From NCBI RefSeq assembly GCF_050729195.1, contig NZ_JBOHKS010000200.1:1-8915 (forward strand): a stretch of 8,915 bases of DNA, given 5' to 3'. Both the position numbers and the translations under genes were made by a program. The DNA comes from Hypericibacter sp050729195 (GTDB taxonomy: Bacteria > Pseudomonadota > Alphaproteobacteria > Dongiales > Dongiaceae). The number at the start of each line of letters is the position of its first letter. Positions within the stretch are counted from its first letter, which is position 1. Under the pieces are notes generated by a model, which worked only from the letters and a program-made list of their open reading frames with translations, was not told the origin of the DNA and did not search any database. This document shows positions 5,930 to 8,915 of the stretch, piece after piece.

Positions 5930-5958
5930 AAGCCGTTCGCAATCTCGTTTGCAGGCTT
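5930..5958 (+). terminator. Possible terminator hairpin after the serine hydrolase gene
   Basis: Outer stem AAGCC/GGCTT with inner stem GCAA/TTGC, followed by the pyrimidine run CTTCCT but no true T-tract. It is positioned between the hydrolase stop and the next promoter. Weak. Confidence 0.3.
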
Positions 5959-5990
5959 CTTCCTGCGCCGTTCCGCCGCCGGACAGACTG

Positions 5991-6019
5991 TTGATTTTCC
6001 GATCCGTCGTCTTTAACTT
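5991..6019 (+). promoter_or_regulatory. Possible promoter of the Mn2+ riboswitch / exporter transcript
   Basis: TTGATT (5991-5996), 17-bp spacer, TAACTT (6014-6019). The implied transcription start near 6026 falls immediately before the first aptamer helix (6029). That agreement supports it, although the -10 box is poor. Confidence 0.35.
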
Positions 6020-6023
6020 CCCC

Positions 6024-6122
6024 GGCATCCATTGGGGAGTAGCCGTCTCCGGCCTTCAGAGGAGAGTTCGCGTCAACACACTTGGTGGCTCGTTTCGGCG
6101 GGCCGCCATGGCGCGAATGGCG
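6024..6122 (+). ncRNA. yybP-ykoY Mn2+-sensing riboswitch aptamer
   Basis: The signature loop TTGGGGAGTAGCC (6032-6044) is followed by the second conserved loop TCAACACACT (6073-6082), the two strings that define yybP-ykoY. Helices fit: P1 CCATT (6029-6033) with AATGG (6116-6120); hairpin TCTCC (6046-6050) with GGAGA (6061-6065); TTCGCG (6067-6072) with CGCGAA (6112-6117, sharing AA with P1); and GGTGGC (6084-6089) with GCCGCC (6102-6107, one G-U). In the known class, Mn2+ binds between the two loops and turns on an exporter. The gene downstream is a GDT1/UPF0016 exporter, a known partner of this class. Exact ends are approximate. Confidence 0.9.
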
Positions 6123-6182
6123 AAGCGGGGTTCTTCGATCCCGCCGCGATTGGCGAGACCTTGGCATCGATCCCTTTCACCC

Positions 6183-6233
6183 GGGCCGGGCGAGGGGCGT
6201 CGACGCCATCGGTCCTGACAACTCGCCTGGCCC
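6183..6233 (+). promoter_or_regulatory. Riboswitch expression-platform hairpin before the exporter gene
   Basis: GGGCCGGGCGAG (6183-6194) pairs with CTCGCCTGGCCC (6222-6233) over 12 bp with one G-U pair, and encloses the palindrome GGCGTCGACGCC (6196-6207). The stem ends 16 bp before the ATG at 6250. It has no following T-tract, and no good Shine-Dalgarno is visible near the start. Control of ribosome access, or Rho-dependent control, is therefore more likely than classic intrinsic termination (inference). Confidence 0.5.
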
Positions 6234-6249
6234 CCTTGGTTGTCGCTTC

Positions 6250-6807
6250 ATGGAAGCCCTGCTCGTCTCGACCGGCGTCGTCGCCATTTCGGAGATCGGC
6301 GACAAGACCCAGCTCCTGGCGCTGTTGCTCGCGACCCGGTTCCGCCGCCCCGTGCCGATCATCCTCGGCATCTTCGTCGCGACCGTGCTGAACCATGTGG
6401 TGGCGGCCCTGGCCGGCAGCTGGGTGGCGGCCACTGTCGATCCCGACTGGCTGCGCTGGGGTGTCGCGGCCCTCTTCATCGCCATGGCGGGCTGGGCCCT
6501 CATTCCCGACAAGATCGACGAGGGCGAGGTCAGGAGCTTCGGCGCCCATGGCGCCTTCCTGGCGACGGCGATCGCCTTCTTCCTGGCCGAGATGGGCGAC
6601 AAGACCCAGATCGCGACGGCGGCGCTTGCCGCGCGCTTCGAGACCGTGATCCCGGTCGTCATCGGCACGACCGCCGGCATGATGCTGGCCGACGTGCCGG
6701 CCGTGCTTTGCGGCCATGCCTTCGCCCACAAGATCAATCCGCGCTGGGTGCGCTATGCGGCGGCCGTGATCTTCGCCCTGCTGGGCGCGACCATGCTCAT
6801 GATGTAA
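6250..6807 (+). CDS. GDT1/TMEM165 (UPF0016) family cation exporter, probably Mn2+
   Basis: This 185-residue inner-membrane protein carries the two inverted family signatures: E15-IGDKTQ in the first half and E114-MGDKTQ in the second. Each starts a bundle of hydrophobic helices, about six in total (near 3-28, 34-60, 68-85, 102-128, 133-153 and 166-185). The acidic residues of the E-x-G-D-K-T motifs form the cation site. Bacterial members such as Vibrio MneA export Mn2+; eukaryotic ones move Mn2+/Ca2+ against H+. The Mn2+ riboswitch directly upstream strongly supports manganese here. ATG 6250 is chosen because the motif follows at the usual distance. The frame is open further upstream, but that stretch is riboswitch RNA. 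The stop is 12 bp from the converging PAS gene's stop. Confidence 0.92.
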   Translation: MEALLVSTGVVAISEIGDKTQLLALLLATRFRRPVPIILGIFVATVLNHVVAALAGSWVAATVDPDWLRWGVAALFIAMAGWALIPDKIDEGEVRSFGAHGAFLATAIAFFLAEMGDKTQIATAALAARFETVIPVVIGTTAGMMLADVPAVLCGHAFAHKINPRWVRYAAAVIFALLGATMLMM

Positions 6808-6819
6808 TGCGGAGGACCT

Positions 6820-7338
6820 TCAGCGAGACGGTTTGTCGGCCGGGCGCCAAGGCTCCATCTCGTCCTCGACCAGCCTCAGACGAGGCTCGCGCCCGCCAAA
6901 ATCCTCGATCGCGAGGAACTGCACGACGGTATCGCCACCCTTGCTCAAGGGGAAAATGCCGAACTCGTAGCGGAACTCGTCGCCATGCACCGTCGGCACC
7001 GTCACCATGCCGTAGACCGGAACCCTCTCGCTCCAGGCCTGATGATAATAGGCCTGCCATCGGCCATCGTCGGTGGAGAACAATTCGTCGAGATAACGGC
7101 CGGTGAGATCCATGCCCGAGGCTGCCGCGATCCGGGTGCCGATCAGCCGATAGCGCACGCGAAAGGGCGGGTCGGACGCTTCGGCGATCAGGATGAAGGG
7201 AAGGAGAGGCTTGATTTCGGAAGGATCGATGGCGTCCCGGTCCGGGAGCGCGGCGGACCCGCGCTTGGACTTCCAGTAATCATGAAGCTGCTTCACCATC
7301 GGCGCATTCGACTGGCCGATGTCGGTCCAACTGGTCAT
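6820..7338 (-). CDS. PAS_5-type PAS domain protein, paralogue 1
   Basis: 172 residues, essentially one domain of the PAS_5 kind found in alphaproteobacteria, with no output domain, signal peptide or membrane segment. Landmarks: LHDYWKSKRG near 18-27, IDPSEIKPLLPFILI (about 37-51), PPFRVRYRLIGTRIA (about 57-71), MDLTGRYLDEL (75-86) and FLAIEDFGGREPR near the end. Such proteins are thought to sense or relay signals, but the ligand is unknown. ATG 7338 is chosen because it aligns with the start of the neighbouring paralogue (MTSWTDI against MPSWREI). The alternative ATG at 7416 adds unconserved sequence. It follows the paralogue by 124 bp and may have its own promoter. Confidence 0.82.
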   Translation of the reverse strand: MTSWTDIGQSNAPMVKQLHDYWKSKRGSAALPDRDAIDPSEIKPLLPFILIAEASDPPFRVRYRLIGTRIAAASGMDLTGRYLDELFSTDDGRWQAYYHQAWSERVPVYGMVTVPTVHGDEFRYEFGIFPLSKGGDTVVQFLAIEDFGGREPRLRLVEDEMEPWRPADKPSR

Positions 7339-7424
7339 GCGGACCAAATCCAATCCCGGAGGATCGAGCGCCCGCCGGATTGCGGTCGACTCGACGTTCG
7401 CACCGCACGCTAACATGGTGGCGC

Positions 7425-7449
7425 CACGCCGGCCACGCCGGTTGGTTCC
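7425..7449 (-). promoter_or_regulatory. Possible EcfG-type (general stress) promoter before PAS paralogue 1
   Basis: On the minus strand GGAAC (7449-7445) is followed after 16 bp by CGTG (7428-7425). The alphaproteobacterial EcfG consensus is GGAAC-N16/17-CGTT, so one base of the -10 element differs. The spacer includes a CCGGCGTGG tandem duplication, which could create the match by chance. Confidence 0.25.
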
Positions 7450-7462
7450 TGCGTTTACCCGG

Positions 7463-7972
7463 CTAGGATTTCGCGCGCCAGGGCTTGATCTTGTCCTCCA
7501 ACTGCCGGGTGCGCGGCTCCCGGCCGCCATAATCCTCGATGGCGATGAACTGGCGCACGGCTTCGCCGCCGAGGGTCAGGGGAAAGAGCCCGAATTCGTA
7601 GCGGAACTGGTCGCCCTGGACCGTCGGCACCACCACCGCGCCGAGGATCGGGATGCGATGGTCGCGGGCCTCGCGATAGTCGTCATGCCAGCGGTTTTCG
7701 AAGTCGGTCGGCAGCAGCTCGTCGAGATAGCGGCCGGTGAAATCCATGCCGGTCACCTGCGTCACGCGTCCGCCGACCAGGCGGTAGCGGATCCGGAAGG
7801 GCGGCTCGCTCCATTCGCTCAGGAGAATGTTGGGCAACAACGGCTTGATCTCGGCAGGGTCGATATCGGCGCGGTCGGGAACAGCGCGGCCGTGGCGCTT
7901 GGACTGCCAATAGTCGTGGAGCGCGCGCACCAACACAGCCTGCGTCTTCTCGATCTCGCGCCAACTCGGCAT
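7463..7972 (-). CDS. PAS_5-type PAS domain protein, paralogue 2
   Basis: 169 residues, a close relative of the downstream gene along its whole length. Shared blocks include LHDYWQSKR, IDPAEIKPLLPNILL, PPFRIRYRLVGGRV, MDFTGRYLDELLPTD, VPTVQGDQFRYEFGLFPL and AIEDYGGREPR, so the pair arose by tandem duplication. The differences are concentrated in the mid-domain loop (VTQVTG against IAAASG) and in RWHDDYREARDHRIPILGA against RWQAYYHQAWSERVPVYGM, places where ligand preference might differ. ATG 7972 has AAGGAG 12 bp upstream, slightly far; ATG 8026 is possible but adds unconserved basic sequence. It is encoded 117 bp after the glutathione S-transferase. Confidence 0.84.
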   Translation of the reverse strand: MPSWREIEKTQAVLVRALHDYWQSKRHGRAVPDRADIDPAEIKPLLPNILLSEWSEPPFRIRYRLVGGRVTQVTGMDFTGRYLDELLPTDFENRWHDDYREARDHRIPILGAVVVPTVQGDQFRYEFGLFPLTLGGEAVRQFIAIEDYGGREPRTRQLEDKIKPWRAKS

Positions 7973-8012
7973 GAAGCGCGCCGTCTCCTTCTTTGAAGGT
8001 CGTCGCCACGGA

Positions 8013-8028
8013 GCTTGCCAGGGCAAGC
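8013..8028. repeat. Inverted repeat GCTTGCC-AG-GGCAAGC between the GST and PAS genes
   Basis: Perfect 7-bp arms with a 2-bp centre, 41 bp upstream of PAS paralogue 2 and 61 bp past the GST stop. It lacks a following T-run on either strand, so an operator is as likely as a terminator. Confidence 0.5.
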
Positions 8029-8089
8029 CTAACAGATCGGCGCCGCGCCGTCCGACTCACCGAAGGGACAGGCCGGCCGATGCAAAAGG

Positions 8090-8680
8090 CTAGCCCGGCT
8101 GGCTGGCCACCATGCTCGGGCGCTTGGCGAAGTCGCGCGACCAGCGGTCGAGATTGGGACAGCGTTTGCGCCAGCCGTCATTATAGCGGAAGTCGGTATA
8201 GGCGAGCGCGCAGGCGGTGACGATCTGGTCCATCGCGAGGCTCCTGGCCGCCAGCTTGTCGATCAGCGTTTCCAGATGATCGATCGACCGGTCGATGCGG
8301 GTTTCCTGCTTCTGGATGAAGCCGGGGCTCTTCTCGCCCTCGGGACGGACGATTTCCATGCGCCGCTGCAGGCCCAGCTCCATGATGCCGATGGCGAGCG
8401 AGATGCGGGTCTCCAGATCCCAGTAGTCGGCCTTGGGGTAGAGCGTCTCGCGGCCGGAGATGCCGTCGAAATAGCGGCAGATGATGCGGCTGTCGCAGAT
8501 CGCGCGGCCGTCGGCGAGCTCGAGCGTCGGGATCTGGCGCAGCGGGTTCTTCTTGTCGAGGAACTCGGCCTTATAGGCGTCGATCGCCTTCTCCTCGACC
8601 GGCAGGGCCAGCTCCAGCATCGTCACTTTCACGGTGCGGCCGAACGGGCTGGTCGGGCCGTTATAGAGAATCATGCTCAT
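8090..8680 (-). CDS. Glutathione S-transferase family protein
   Basis: 196 residues, the standard length. The N-terminal thioredoxin-like domain (about 3-80) has the active-site segment SPFGRTVKV (11-19, probable catalytic Ser11), the cis-proline strand IPTL (50-53) and the glutathione gamma-glutamyl-binding turn DGRAICDS (57-64), leading into IICRYFD. The alpha-helical C-terminal domain (about 88-196) contains DQIVTACALAYTDFR (151-165), with the conserved N-capping Asp. It probably conjugates or reduces electrophiles with glutathione in the cytoplasm; the specific substrate is unknown. The start is placed at ATG 8680 (MSMILYNGPTSPFG), where homologues begin; the frame stays open upstream to ATG 8779, but that overlaps the preceding gene. 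ATG 8674 is equally possible. It lies 65 bp after a DUF4864-like gene on the same strand. Confidence 0.92.
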   Translation of the reverse strand: MSMILYNGPTSPFGRTVKVTMLELALPVEEKAIDAYKAEFLDKKNPLRQIPTLELADGRAICDSRIICRYFDGISGRETLYPKADYWDLETRISLAIGIMELGLQRRMEIVRPEGEKSPGFIQKQETRIDRSIDHLETLIDKLAARSLAMDQIVTACALAYTDFRYNDGWRKRCPNLDRWSRDFAKRPSMVASQPG

Positions 8681-8745
8681 GAGGATTCCATCTGTCTGGG
8701 GAAGGGCCGGCGCCGGAACGGCGCGGGCCCGCAAGGAAGGGTCGG

Positions 8746-8915
8746 TCAGGATTCGAGCGCAGGACGGAACAGAAGGCAACCCGCGATGCGCCAGCTGCCG
8801 TCGGCGAGCGGCGTCAGGAGATAGAGCGCCGTGACCGGCTCGCCCTGGGGCCCCGTGACCGCGACGCGGCGCGCCAAATAGCCGTTCCAGGAGACGAACG
8901 CGCCCGGTGCCAGCG
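8746..8915 (-). CDS. DUF4864-like protein, 3' end only
   Basis: Only the last 55 codons are in the window; the gene enters from the right edge and stops with TGA at 8746. The tail reads LAPGAFVSWNGYLARRVAVT, then GEPVTALYLLTPL, then DGSWRIAGCLLFRP. The alternating strands and the W-R-I-A-G-C ending are typical of DUF4864 / NTF2-like secreted proteins of alphaproteobacteria. Function is unknown. This frame has even codon use and no internal stop over the whole stretch. The family call is from memory of the terminal motif. Confidence 0.6.
   Translation of the reverse strand, partial: LAPGAFVSWNGYLARRVAVTGPQGEPVTALYLLTPLADGSWRIAGCLLFRPALES

Noticed and set aside
4541..6028. Minus-strand 495-codon frame opposite the serine hydrolase
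   Set aside because: Antisense shadow; the plus strand has the SxxK, Tyr and HGQ motifs in order.
6082..6249. N-terminal extension of the GDT1 exporter from a TTG at 6082
   Set aside because: The stretch is riboswitch aptamer and expression platform, and the family's first motif already sits at residue 15 from ATG 6250.
7339..7530. N-terminal extension of PAS paralogue 1 to 7530
   Set aside because: The added part overlaps the 3' end of paralogue 2 and has no counterpart in it; the starts at 7338 and 7972 align.
8710..8724. Hairpin GCGCCG-GAA-CGGCGC as terminator of the DUF4864-like gene
   Set aside because: A perfect 6-bp GC stem, but with no T-tract, and GC-rich DNA makes such stems common; kept only as a note.

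Overview
The window is GC-rich, and its gene families point to an alphaproteobacterium, probably Rhodospirillales-like: paired PAS_5-type proteins, a DUF4864-like protein and a Mn2+ riboswitch in front of a GDT1/UPF0016 exporter. I ran no search, so all family names come from motifs read by eye. No tRNA, rRNA, CRISPR array, insertion sequence or phage gene was seen.

Layout. (1) 1-740, plus strand: an exported peptide-methionine sulfoxide reductase (msrA). Its native 5' end is lost or replaced, because bases 1-87 exactly repeat an internal piece of the same gene (445-531), in the same reading frame. (2) 4120 down to 759, minus strand: a compact five-gene operon and the most unusual part of the window. 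In order it encodes a short pentapeptide-repeat protein, a 180-aa protein with seven tandem KDFKEG-type hexapeptides, an ATP-grasp-like protein that seems to lack catalytic residues, a complete ATP-grasp ligase, and a protein with the residue pattern of an Fe(II)/2-oxoglutarate oxygenase. (3) 4121-4690: a 570-bp divergent intergenic region with several perfect inverted repeats and an 11-bp tandem repeat. (4) 4691-5902, plus: a beta-lactamase-fold serine hydrolase like 6-aminohexanoate-dimer hydrolase. (5) 5903-6249: probable terminator, promoter and a yybP-ykoY Mn2+ riboswitch, then (6250-6807, plus) a GDT1/TMEM165-type cation exporter. (6) 8915 down to 6820, minus: the 3' end of a DUF4864-like gene, a glutathione S-transferase and two tandem PAS_5-type paralogues.

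Working model for the operon (inference): the repeat protein is a ribosomal substrate whose Lys, Asp and Glu side chains are joined or extended by the ATP-grasp enzyme, helped by the catalytically dead homologue. The oxygenase then adds a further change, and the pentapeptide-repeat protein serves as scaffold, second substrate or self-protection. This resembles graspetide (microviridin-type) logic. It differs in its long precursor, its internal repeat block and its paired active/inactive ligases. It could be an undescribed modified-peptide or modified-protein system.
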